A stretch of 64,000 nucleotides of DNA, from positions 3,994,001 to 4,058,000 of the forward strand of contig NZ_CP067420.1 in assembly GCF_016653635.2 (NCBI RefSeq), written 5' to 3'. The translations under genes and the position numbers were made by a program. A model generated the notes under the pieces. That model had not been told where the DNA came from and did no database searches. It was given only the letters and a program-made list of their open reading frames with translations. The DNA comes from Skermanella sp. TT6. Lineage in GTDB: Bacteria; Pseudomonadota; Alphaproteobacteria; Azospirillales; Azospirillaceae. Below, one piece after another: positions 38,991 through 45,271 of the stretch. How positions within the stretch are numbered: the stretch's first letter is position 1; every line of letters begins with the position of its first letter.

Positions 38991-39323
38991 TTATCCGGAA
39001 ACCGCTTCGGCGGGCTGCCGGGAGGCGGCACGGCGGCGGGAGGCCGGCTTCGGCTCCTCCACCGTTTCGACCGGAGGGGGCGTGTGGCCGGCGTAGCGTT
39101 CCAGGATCTGGCGGACCGCCTTCTCGTGGCGGTACTCCAGGTCCGAGCGGGAGAGCGCCAGCAGGTTGCGGGCCTTCTTGAGCTGTATCAGGGAGCGGGC
39201 CTCCGCCACGGCGGCGTCATCCTCGAAGACCAGCCAAAGCTTCAGGCGGCCTCGCGTCAGGTTGAGGGCGTGCTCCACTCGGGCGGTCACTGTGTCCGAT
39301 ATACGGTTCTTTGAAACTGCCAT
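38991..39323 (-). CDS. Small hypothetical protein upstream of recD2
   Basis: A 110-residue protein starting MAVSKNRISDTVTARVEHAL, largely helical and hydrophilic, with a basic Arg/Ala-rich C-terminus (ASRRRAASRQP). The ATG at 39323 has GGAAAAA just upstream. The N-terminal LWLVFEDDAAVAEARSLI segment could be a strand and helix. It is not a family I recognise. It is 30 bp upstream of recD2 and directly downstream of the LexA-type box, so it may share recD2's control. Confidence 0.62.
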   Translation of the reverse strand: MAVSKNRISDTVTARVEHALNLTRGRLKLWLVFEDDAAVAEARSLIQLKKARNLLALSRSDLEYRHEKAVRQILERYAGHTPPPVETVEEPKPASRRRAASRQPAEAVSG

Positions 39324-39370
39324 TTTTTCCTGTTCCAAGATCTCGAAGAGGCTCTTCGGCCACTTTGCAA

Positions 39371-39385
39371 GTTCATGTTTTGTTC
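39371..39385 (-). promoter_or_regulatory. LexA-type box, GTTC-N7-GTTC
   Basis: GTTCATGTTTTGTTC exactly matches the direct-repeat SOS box known for alphaproteobacterial LexA (GTTC-N7-GTTC). It lies 48-62 bp upstream of the minus-strand gene that leads to recD2 and 150 bp upstream of the divergent gene at 39536. Further GTTC elements follow with spacings of 8 and 9, which do not fit. Confidence 0.6.
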
Positions 39386-39394
39386 TAGCAACGG

Positions 39395-39415
39395 TTCTTG
39401 AAAGATGTTCAAGAA
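39395..39415. promoter_or_regulatory. Perfect inverted repeat, operator-like
   Basis: TTCTTGAA and TTCAAGAA form an 8-bp perfect dyad around a 5-nt spacer (AGATG), 10 bp from the LexA-type box in the divergent spacer 39324-39535. No T-run follows, so it is more likely a protein-binding site than a terminator. The binding protein is unknown. Confidence 0.5.
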
Positions 39416-39535
39416 ACACCACATATAAGCGGTCCCCGAAAGCTGCCGTTTCCGTTCCGACCGCCTGGCTGAAAGCCGGTGCCGTCGGCCTTGGGCATGC
39501 CTGTTCCGTGGACGTTTCCAGGAGAGGCACGAGAG

Positions 39536-39856
39536 ATGAGATACCTACCGACCATCGACCTGACGCCGCAGGTTTCCCTGATGCTGTCCGCCGGAGCCCT
39601 GCATCTGCAGCCGGGCCAGTGGGTGGCGGGCGACAAGGGAATGGGCCGCTACCTGCGGACCGACCGGAGGACCGGCACGACCTATGTCAGCTGGGTCCGG
39701 TCCGGCGACGACTGGAAGACCCAGTCGCAGCGGTTCCACCGCGCCTGCATGAAGGGTTACGTGGGCAAGTACGCGTCACGCTACGAGGGGCTGAGGCCGG
39801 CCCGGCCCGGCCGGTACCGTCACGAGGGCGGCGGTCATTCCGCCGCGACCTTGTAA
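39536..39856 (+). CDS. Hypothetical protein, basic, 106 residues
   Basis: Starts MRYLPTIDLTPQVSLML after an AGGAGAGGCACGAG ribosome site. The protein is basic, with a central strand-like part (LRTDRRTGTTYVSWVRSG) and a His/Arg-rich end. It may bind nucleic acid, but this is a guess. It is the only plus-strand gene in the 35.6-46.7 kb stretch, and its 3' end overlaps the convergent gene at 39835 by 22 bp. Confidence 0.6.
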   Translation: MRYLPTIDLTPQVSLMLSAGALHLQPGQWVAGDKGMGRYLRTDRRTGTTYVSWVRSGDDWKTQSQRFHRACMKGYVGKYASRYEGLRPARPGRYRHEGGGHSAATL

Positions 39857-40146
39857 CGCTCCTCGTGGGGCGGGATGATGCCCAGAGTCATGCCGACTTC
39901 CTCGTTGGTCATGGGCCTGGGATAGTCCGCGACATAGCGGTCCAGCGCCGCGATGCAGTCCGCGACCGTGCCGGCCCCGACCGACTTGCAGTCCTCGAAG
40001 GCGTAGGGCGTGGGTCGGAACCAGTGCGTGACGTAGCAGCCGGCCTGCGGACCGTCCTGCTGGCCGATGGTGAAGGCGAAGCGGCCCTCGAAGCCGATGC
40101 GGGCATGGGCCTCGCGCAGGCGCTTCTGCAATTGCTCGATGGTCAT
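39835..40146 (-). CDS. Hypothetical protein of the recombination module, 103 residues
   Basis: Begins MTIEQLQKRLREAHARIGFE, then a region with Cys, His and aromatic residues (AGCYVTHWFRPTPYAFED) and a helical end. I do not recognise it. The ATG at 40146 is chosen since longer in-frame readings run into the neighbouring gene and are Arg/Pro-rich noise. It lies 19 bp after the gene at 40166 and is the last gene of the run containing SSB, the annealing protein and the exonuclease. Confidence 0.6.
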   Translation of the reverse strand: MTIEQLQKRLREAHARIGFEGRFAFTIGQQDGPQAGCYVTHWFRPTPYAFEDCKSVGAGTVADCIAALDRYVADYPRPMTNEEVGMTLGIIPPHEERYKVAAE

Positions 40147-40165
40147 TTCAGACTTCCTTCGCATC

Positions 40166-40504
40166 TTACGCCGCCTCGTCCATGCTGCCGTCGATCCTGT
40201 GGCGCGCCCATTCGGCATCGGCCCACAGGGCATCGGAGACCGCCCTGAGATGGCGCGCCAGCGCGGGCTTGGTGTCCGGGCGCAGCAGGCGGTCGAGATG
40301 GCAGGCGAGGCCCTTTGCCTCGGCATGGACCCAGCGCGCGAACCGGCGGTCCCGCTCCGCAGCGGAACGGTACCAGCGCGGCATCTGGTCGAACGTGCTT
40401 TCCAGCTCGTCTTCCCAGGCGGTGCGGGTCAGCAGCCCGCTGGGGGAGCGGAACAGCTCGCCGGGGGTGGAGTCGATCTTGTTGGAAGAAGCTATCATCG
40501 TCAT
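40166..40504 (-). CDS. Hypothetical protein of the recombination module, 112 residues
   Basis: A 112-residue, Trp/Arg/Asp-rich, helical protein (WEDELESTFDQMPRWYRSAA, ARWVHAEAKGLACHLDRLLR) without a recognised family. The start is an ATG at 40504, two codons before another ATG. Its 99-bp leader contains a TGCGATATCGCA palindrome and a three-way hairpin element. Position suggests a role linked to the upstream SSB. Confidence 0.6.
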   Translation of the reverse strand: MTMIASSNKIDSTPGELFRSPSGLLTRTAWEDELESTFDQMPRWYRSAAERDRRFARWVHAEAKGLACHLDRLLRPDTKPALARHLRAVSDALWADAEWARHRIDGSMDEAA

Positions 40505-40523
40505 GGCGGAGGATACTCCGGTG

Positions 40524-40560
40524 CGGCTTCCCCTAGCGGGGAACTGCGCTTGCGCAGCCG
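40524..40560. other. Three-way hairpin element
   Basis: CGGC/GCCG outer arms (40524-40527, 40557-40560) enclose two adjacent hairpins: TTCCCC/GGGGAA (40528-40543, loop TAGC) and CTGCG/CGCAG (40544-40557). The outer and second stems compete for one base. It lies in the spacer between ssb and the next gene. It may be a processing or attenuation structure; no T-tract follows on either strand. Confidence 0.45.
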
Positions 40561-40587
40561 ATTATAGATGGTGTCGCCGCCGAAAAT

Positions 40588-40599
40588 TGCGATATCGCA
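40588..40599. promoter_or_regulatory. 12-bp palindrome, operator-like site A
   Basis: TGCGATATCGCA, a perfect palindrome 4 bp beyond the ssb stop and 84 bp upstream of the gene starting at 40504. It matches TGCR-N4-CGCA found at four other places in this module's spacers, near the exonuclease and repressor genes. Confidence 0.5.
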
Positions 40600-40603
40600 G
40601 TCA

Positions 40604-41005
40604 TCAAAATGGCAACTCATCGAAGGCGAATCTCTTGTCGAACACCGGCTGGTTCGCCTCGACCACGTCGTCCTGCGGCTTGGCGCCGGACAGGATCTGG
40701 AACCGGCTGGTGAAGCGGTCCAGCACGACCTCGGTCGTATGGTTCTCGCGTCCGTCCTTGCTGTTCCAGCGGCGGGTCCGGACTTGGCCTTCCAGGGCCA
40801 CCAGGGTGCCCTTGCGGGCGCGCCGGGCGATCACGTCGACCAGCTTCTCGTCCCAGACGACGCAGCGGTGCCACTCCGCCCGCTCCTCGCCCTTGGCGAC
40901 CTCGCTGGTGGCCAGGCTGAAGCTCGCCATGCGGGCGCCGCCGGCCGTCGTGGTGATCTCGGGATCGCGGCCCAGGCGGCCGACGGCGATGAAACGTTGA
41001 TACAT
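40604..41005 (-). CDS. ssb: Single-stranded DNA-binding protein
   Basis: A 133-residue OB-fold SSB. Family marks: FIAVGRLGRDPEITTT, ASFSLATSE, EWHRCVVWDEKLVDVIARR (seen as EWHRCVVWDEKLVD), LVALEGQVRTRRW and TTEVVLDRF. The C-terminus FDKRFAFDELPF keeps the acidic/Pro-Phe protein-interaction tip (usually DDIPF) in altered form, and the linker is short, as in accessory SSBs. GGAGAGG precedes the ATG at 41005. It lies 32 bp downstream of the annealing-protein gene, so it is probably the module's own SSB rather than the housekeeping one. Confidence 0.9.
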   Translation of the reverse strand: MYQRFIAVGRLGRDPEITTTAGGARMASFSLATSEVAKGEERAEWHRCVVWDEKLVDVIARRARKGTLVALEGQVRTRRWNSKDGRENHTTEVVLDRFTSRFQILSGAKPQDDVVEANQPVFDKRFAFDELPF

Positions 41006-41037
41006 GGCTTGCCTCTCCGGGGACCGGGAGCGCGGCG

Positions 41038-41808
41038 TCACGCCGCCTCGCGGTCGCTCTCCTCTCGTTTCAGGATTTCGTTCTTCTTCTGCGAGAAGCA
41101 GGTGATCATGCGGTTCTGCGCCGCCTTGTCGACCGCGCCGATCTCGCGGATGCGGGCATTGATCCCGCTGCGCCACAGGTCGTCCAGGGACTCGAGGTCC
41201 TCGACCTCCGCCAGCTTGTCCCGGATCTCCGCCTCGAGCTTGGCGATGCCGGCGGGCTGTAGGTCCGGGTTGGCCTTGACGGCATAGATGGTCTCGGACT
41301 CCTCGCGGTACTTGCTGTCGTCGAACTGGCCGAGATAGATGTCCGCGGCCAAGCCGATCTGGAGCATGCATTTGCCGATGGCGTCGGTCATCGACATCTT
41401 GAAGCACTCGTCGTCCGGGCGCTCCGTCCCGTCGCGGTTGCGCCGGACCATCTCGGTGCCGCCCCATTGCGGGCCGGTGAAGTGCTTCTCGCCCGTCTCC
41501 GGGTCGACATACCAGACGCGGCAGCAGATGAAGACCATACGCTCGGCGATGGTCCATTCCAGCTGCTCGTAGCCCCAGCCCTTGCCGACCGGGCCGAACA
41601 CCTCGGTCATCATCTGGAGCCGCCAGGCCGGGTCGATCTGGGTGCCGCGGAAGCCGCCGGCGCGCTGGAAAGGCTTGGTCGCCTTGGGGTCCGTGCGCTT
41701 CAGCGCGTTCCAGAATTCAAGGTTGTCGCGCATGATGTCGTCGCGCGGCGTCTCGGCGGTCATGGTCTCCGTCTCCGGCCCGTCGGCCGGCCTCCTTGCT
41801 CGTGGCAT
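41038..41808 (-). CDS. Rad52/ERF-type single-strand annealing protein
   Basis: A 256-residue protein with the fold signature of phage Rad52/ERF-like recombinases: GWGYEQLEWTIAERMVFI (strand-rich core), VWYVDPETGEKHFTG, then DECFKMSMTDAIGKCMLQIGLAADIYLGQFDDSKY (seen as SMTDAIGKCMLQIG and DIYLGQFDDSKY), matching the TDAxxKAL...G.aaDvylG.fDd pattern. The C-terminal third is a charged helix. Such proteins anneal complementary single strands behind an exonuclease. Start uncertain: ATGs at 41808, 41763 and 41841; the first gives 19-bp spacing to the exonuclease gene and a GGAG site. Confidence 0.75.
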   Translation of the reverse strand: MPRARRPADGPETETMTAETPRDDIMRDNLEFWNALKRTDPKATKPFQRAGGFRGTQIDPAWRLQMMTEVFGPVGKGWGYEQLEWTIAERMVFICCRVWYVDPETGEKHFTGPQWGGTEMVRRNRDGTERPDDECFKMSMTDAIGKCMLQIGLAADIYLGQFDDSKYREESETIYAVKANPDLQPAGIAKLEAEIRDKLAEVEDLESLDDLWRSGINARIREIGAVDKAAQNRMITCFSQKKNEILKREESDREAA

Positions 41809-41827
41809 GGGTCGGTTTCTCCAACGC

Positions 41828-42751
41828 TCATCGTTCATCAAGTCGGGCGTTCATGAGATCGGGCAGGAAATCGGGCGCATGGTCCGGCAGCCATGTCCGC
41901 GCCCGGGCCCGGTACTTCCTCGGCAGCTCGCCGATACGGATCGACAGCCTGCCGTCCCGCGAGCGGCTGATCACGATGCCCCGGGCTTCGGCGGCGGCCG
42001 GGACATAGGCGACCTTGGCCTGCTCGGGCATCAGGGCCTTCAGCTCGGCCTCGGCCGCGCGGTAGGCCTGGACGCCGTCGTGGTTGCTGACCAGGACGTC
42101 GCCGACCGCGACGAACCGGTTGTGCATGGACATGTCGAGCACGCCCATGTCGTCGAAATCGGGTGCTTCCACCGGCATCGGGTCGGCCGGCTCCAGGTCG
42201 TGCTCGACGTGCCACCAGAAAGCCTGGATGGTCTCCATCAGCAGGGCTGCGTCCGCTTCGTTCCGGTCGACCGTCAGGAAGGAATAGCCGGACGGACGGA
42301 GGACGGAGAGGACGCACCGGGCCAGGCCCGATACCATCATCTGGTGCTGCATCTGCCAGTAATACTGTTCCGCCAGGTCCTCGTCGGTCTTGAAGCCGGA
42401 ATGGAACTTGGCCTCCAGGATCGTATCCGGAGCGATGGTCGGATCGGCCGGCGGAACGCTCCAGGTCAGGAAGTCCAGGTTGGCGACGATATGGTCGTGG
42501 TCGGGATGCACGTGGGTGCGGTGGCCGGCCGGATAGGCCCCGATCCCGGTGCGGTAGGTGTAGAAGCGGGCGTGCAGCGGCTCGGTCGCGATCCCGATCT
42601 GGACGGCGGGCACGAAGTCCAGCCGGGGCGGAGCTGCCCGGCCGGTCTTCTCGCGCCACAGCTCCACCCAGTGGCCCGCCATCACGCGGACCGCGTCGCT
42701 GGAGCCCAGGCGGCGGGCCCGGAATTCTACCTGATCCTTGGACAAAGCCAT
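41828..42751 (-). CDS. YqaJ/lambda-exonuclease-type viral recombinase
   Basis: A 307-residue PD-(D/E)xK nuclease of the YqaJ/lambda exo type. The N-terminal RRLGSSDAVRV motif (GSSDA at 16-20), Asp93 in NLDFLTW, Glu113 and Lys115 in ILEAKF and the QYYWQMQHQM helix (129-138) are the expected catalytic and DNA-contact elements. It should resect double-stranded ends to 3' overhangs for the annealing protein encoded next. It is the first gene of the run. A promoter flanked by two TGCR-N4-CGCA sites lies upstream. The ATG at 42751 follows AGGGATCGATAG. Confidence 0.85.
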   Translation of the reverse strand: MALSKDQVEFRARRLGSSDAVRVMAGHWVELWREKTGRAAPPRLDFVPAVQIGIATEPLHARFYTYRTGIGAYPAGHRTHVHPDHDHIVANLDFLTWSVPPADPTIAPDTILEAKFHSGFKTDEDLAEQYYWQMQHQMMVSGLARCVLSVLRPSGYSFLTVDRNEADAALLMETIQAFWWHVEHDLEPADPMPVEAPDFDDMGVLDMSMHNRFVAVGDVLVSNHDGVQAYRAAEAELKALMPEQAKVAYVPAAAEARGIVISRSRDGRLSIRIGELPRKYRARARTWLPDHAPDFLPDLMNARLDER

Positions 42752-42770
42752 CTATCGATCCCTGACCCGC

Positions 42771-42836
42771 TGCAGCTTCGCATTTAGGTCATCCCTATAT
42801 GGGCATAGCTCCGCCAATGTTAACTGCGATTTCGCA
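42771..42836 (-). promoter_or_regulatory. Promoter and two operator-like sites upstream of the exonuclease gene
   Basis: Site B TGCAGCTTCGCA (42771-42782) and site C TGCGATTTCGCA (42825-42836). Between them, on the minus strand, TTAACA (42818-42823) and ATATAG (42795-42800) are 17 bp apart. Site C abuts the -35 element and site B covers the region just past the start point, the positions expected for repression. The likely repressor is the XRE-S24 protein encoded next door. Confidence 0.6.
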
Positions 42837-42918
42837 TTTAACAAAGAACAAAATGAGAACTACGGGGAGGAATCTCGCAGGCCCGAGGGAGGGTCTCAGG
42901 GGGGCCGGCGGCGCCCGG

Positions 42919-43569
42919 TCAACTCATCAGTTCGACCCTCAGGGGGCGTACCACCAGGATCGCGACGCCGACCATCTCGGCGCCGTCGATGACCATCGGG
43001 CAGCAATGGGGATCGGTGCTGATCGGGACGAGCTGGGGGTGGTAATAGCGGTAGGCGCACAGCGACGTGCCGTCGATCGTGATCACCATGTCGCCCTTGC
43101 GCGGCGGGACATGGTCGACCGGTTCGATCACGATCTGGTCCTGGGGAAGCAGTCCGCCCGCGTTCATGTGCAGCGAGGTGATCTGGAGCCCGAAGGCACG
43201 GGGGGAGGTCGGCCGGTCCATCAGGACGCAGGGAGCACCCCGGTGCAGGGCGTCGGCCAAGTACTCCGCCGCCCCGGCGCGCGACAGGTCCATGACGGTC
43301 CGGATCTGCTCGTGGCTGAGCACGGGTACCCGGCAGGAGGAGGTCGAGGGCTGGTTGCTGGACAGGAAGCGCGGCTCCGACCCGGCGGCGAAGGCGAGCC
43401 GACCGATGGTCTCGGCGCTGGGCAGGCTGGCGCCCTCGGGATCCTTGAGGAAGCGGGTCAGGTTGGTCGCGGTCACGTCTGCGCGCTTGGCCCAGGTGGC
43501 AGCCGTCCAGCCCCGCTCATCCATCACGGACCGAAGCCAGCGGTGGAGCGACTCCCTGATCTGCTGCAT
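42919..43569 (-). CDS. XRE-S24 (CI/LexA-like) repressor
   Basis: A 216-residue repressor. Residues about 5-45 are an XRE-type HTH (WTAATWAKRADVTATNLTRF). Residues about 115-212 are an S24 peptidase-like fold (LLPQDQIVIEPVDHVPPRKG, then VGVAILVVRPL). A serine fits the catalytic position (ITSLHM, about 132), but the lysine expected near 172 is replaced (LCAYRYY), so RecA-stimulated self-cleavage may be lost. No clear Ala-Gly cleavage site is seen where expected. Two matching operators lie upstream. The ATG at 43569 is chosen, with GGGGAAG upstream. Confidence 0.78.
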   Translation of the reverse strand: MQQIRESLHRWLRSVMDERGWTAATWAKRADVTATNLTRFLKDPEGASLPSAETIGRLAFAAGSEPRFLSSNQPSTSSCRVPVLSHEQIRTVMDLSRAGAAEYLADALHRGAPCVLMDRPTSPRAFGLQITSLHMNAGGLLPQDQIVIEPVDHVPPRKGDMVITIDGTSLCAYRYYHPQLVPISTDPHCCPMVIDGAEMVGVAILVVRPLRVELMS

Positions 43570-43618
43570 TGGCCGACTTCCCCGACTGCGAAAAACCGCG
43601 GCACCATGATGACAATCA

Positions 43619-43682
43619 TGCAAATTCGCAAGGAGACGCCTGGAAAGAGGAAGAAATCAGCGTATATTCCTGCGTTTTCGCA
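43619..43682 (-). promoter_or_regulatory. Two operator-like sites upstream of the repressor gene
   Basis: Site D TGCAAATTCGCA (43619-43630) and site E TGCGTTTTCGCA (43671-43682), 49 and 101 bp upstream of the repressor start. On the minus strand site E overlaps a TATCAT that could be a -10 element. Together with sites near the exonuclease and ssb genes they suggest self-control of the repressor. Confidence 0.5.
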
Positions 43683-43787
43683 TGATACAGCGGCAGTTAT
43701 AGGACCAAGGACCAGAGCTAAAGGAAATCTAGCCTAGATTCCAGTGCTTTGCGAGCCCGGCGCGGACGAATCACCGTGCCGGCCGCC

Positions 43788-45179
43788 TCAGACCGTGTAG
43801 GCCAGCCGCAAGCCGCCCCAGTGCCGGCCCAGGACGGTGACCGGAGCGGAGACATCCTTCATCAGGCAATACTGCCCGCCGCCCATGTCCCGGCGGTAGG
43901 TCTGGAGCAGGAAAGGCCGCGTGTTGCGGCCGGCGGCGAGGCCGACGCGGTCGTTGAACATGCGCCGGTTGCGGCCGTTGGCGGTGTTCCAGGCGATATC
44001 GGAGCCGTGCGGCTTGGAGAACTTGGCATTGTGGGTCGGCAGGTAGCCGTTGCGGTCGACCGTCACGCAGAACACGATGCGGGGATCGGCGGTCAGCATC
44101 GCCTCCTGGATCCCGGGCAGGACGAGGTCGGTGAAGTCCGTGAAGCGGGTTCGGACCTGCTGGGGATTGGTGCCCGGGATCGGCTGGTAATTCTCGTCGA
44201 ACAGGTCGTCGGTGGTCAGGCGCCCGGAGCGGACGGCGTCCTCGAACAGCGTCGAAATGCGCGCCGCGGCGTTCCGCGCGTGGCGGATGAAGGGGGTGTC
44301 GACCGTCTCCACGTCCAGTTCGGCGGTGATGCCGATCAGCCGCTCGCTGACACCCAGCAGCCGGATCACCCGGTCGCGGGTCGCGTTCAGGTCACCGCTC
44401 GACAGCTCCACGTCGCCCGCCATGTCTGCGATCTGCTCCTCGACCCGGCGGGAGCTTTCGCGGATTCCGGTGGCGGCGTCGTCGATCCGGGTTGTCTCGC
44501 GGTCGACCTGGACCATCGCGGAACCGACGGTTTCGATCATGGAGCCGAGCGCCTTGGTGCCCGCACCCACGGCTTTCGCCTTCTCCATGCTCTCGGAACT
44601 CTCGGCGAGCAGCAGGCGGGCCTGTTCGTTGAGGAACCGCAGGGTGGCGTCGATGTCGGCGGTGGCCTCGCCCGTCTTGGACGCGAGCGCCTTGACCTCC
44701 CCGGCGACCACGGCGAAGCCCCGGCCGGCCTCTCCCGCGCGCGCCGCCTCGATCGTCGCGTTCAGCGCCAGCAGGTTGGTCTGCTTGGCGATGGCGCTGA
44801 TCTCCTGCGCCACCTTGCCGATCCGGATCAGGGCCTCGCGCAGCCCGCCGAGCTGGCGCTCCATGCCGGTGACGCCCTCCACCAGCGCGCCGATGTCGTC
44901 CAGGGATTCCCGCAGCCGGCCGCGCGATCCCTCGACCTCGGAAAGGGCGTCCCGGGCGACGGAGCGGGTGGCCTTTGCCGCGGACTGGATGCGGGCGCTG
45001 CTTTCGGACATGCCGGCCGCGGCGTCGCGCAGATCCACGAAGACCGCCGCCTTCTTGGTCATGCGCGAGCTGACGTCCTCCACGCTGCCGGCCACATCGG
45101 CGATCTCGATGCCAAGCGTTCCCGCCTCCTGCGCGACCGCGCCGATCAGGAACGACTTTTCGCTCATCATGGTGTCCAT
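43788..45179 (-). CDS. Soluble methyl-accepting chemotaxis protein with C-terminal sensor domain
   Basis: A 463-residue chemoreceptor without membrane helices. The signalling hairpin is near residues 110-190 ([20 protein letters not shown], then [20 protein letters not shown]). The C-terminal 130 residues resemble a Cache/PAS-like sensor found in Azospirillum-type receptors ([41 protein letters not shown]). It probably senses a cytosolic signal such as redox or metabolic state. Start uncertain: ATGs at 45179 and 45170, or 45248 further up. Confidence 0.82.
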   Translation of the reverse strand: MDTMMSEKSFLIGAVAQEAGTLGIEIADVAGSVEDVSSRMTKKAAVFVDLRDAAAGMSESSARIQSAAKATRSVARDALSEVEGSRGRLRESLDDIGALVEGVTGMERQLGGLREALIRIGKVAQEISAIAKQTNLLALNATIEAARAGEAGRGFAVVAGEVKALASKTGEATADIDATLRFLNEQARLLLAESSESMEKAKAVGAGTKALGSMIETVGSAMVQVDRETTRIDDAATGIRESSRRVEEQIADMAGDVELSSGDLNATRDRVIRLLGVSERLIGITAELDVETVDTPFIRHARNAAARISTLFEDAVRSGRLTTDDLFDENYQPIPGTNPQQVRTRFTDFTDLVLPGIQEAMLTADPRIVFCVTVDRNGYLPTHNAKFSKPHGSDIAWNTANGRNRRMFNDRVGLAAGRNTRPFLLQTYRRDMGGGQYCLMKDVSAPVTVLGRHWGGLRLAYTV

Positions 45180-45271
45180 CAGCCGGCGAGCCCGTATTTC
45201 TTGATTGTTCCAGGCAGCAATATATCCATTTCGAAATCTTCGGCGCATTTTATTAAACGAGGCTTAATCGC

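Noticed and set aside
39382-39410. Further LexA boxes from additional GTTC copies
   Set aside because: The spacings are 8 and 9 bases, not the required 7.
39536-43569. Prophage
   Set aside because: Only recombination and repressor genes are seen. No integrase, structural, packaging or lysis genes, and no tRNA-flanked att repeats, are in the window.
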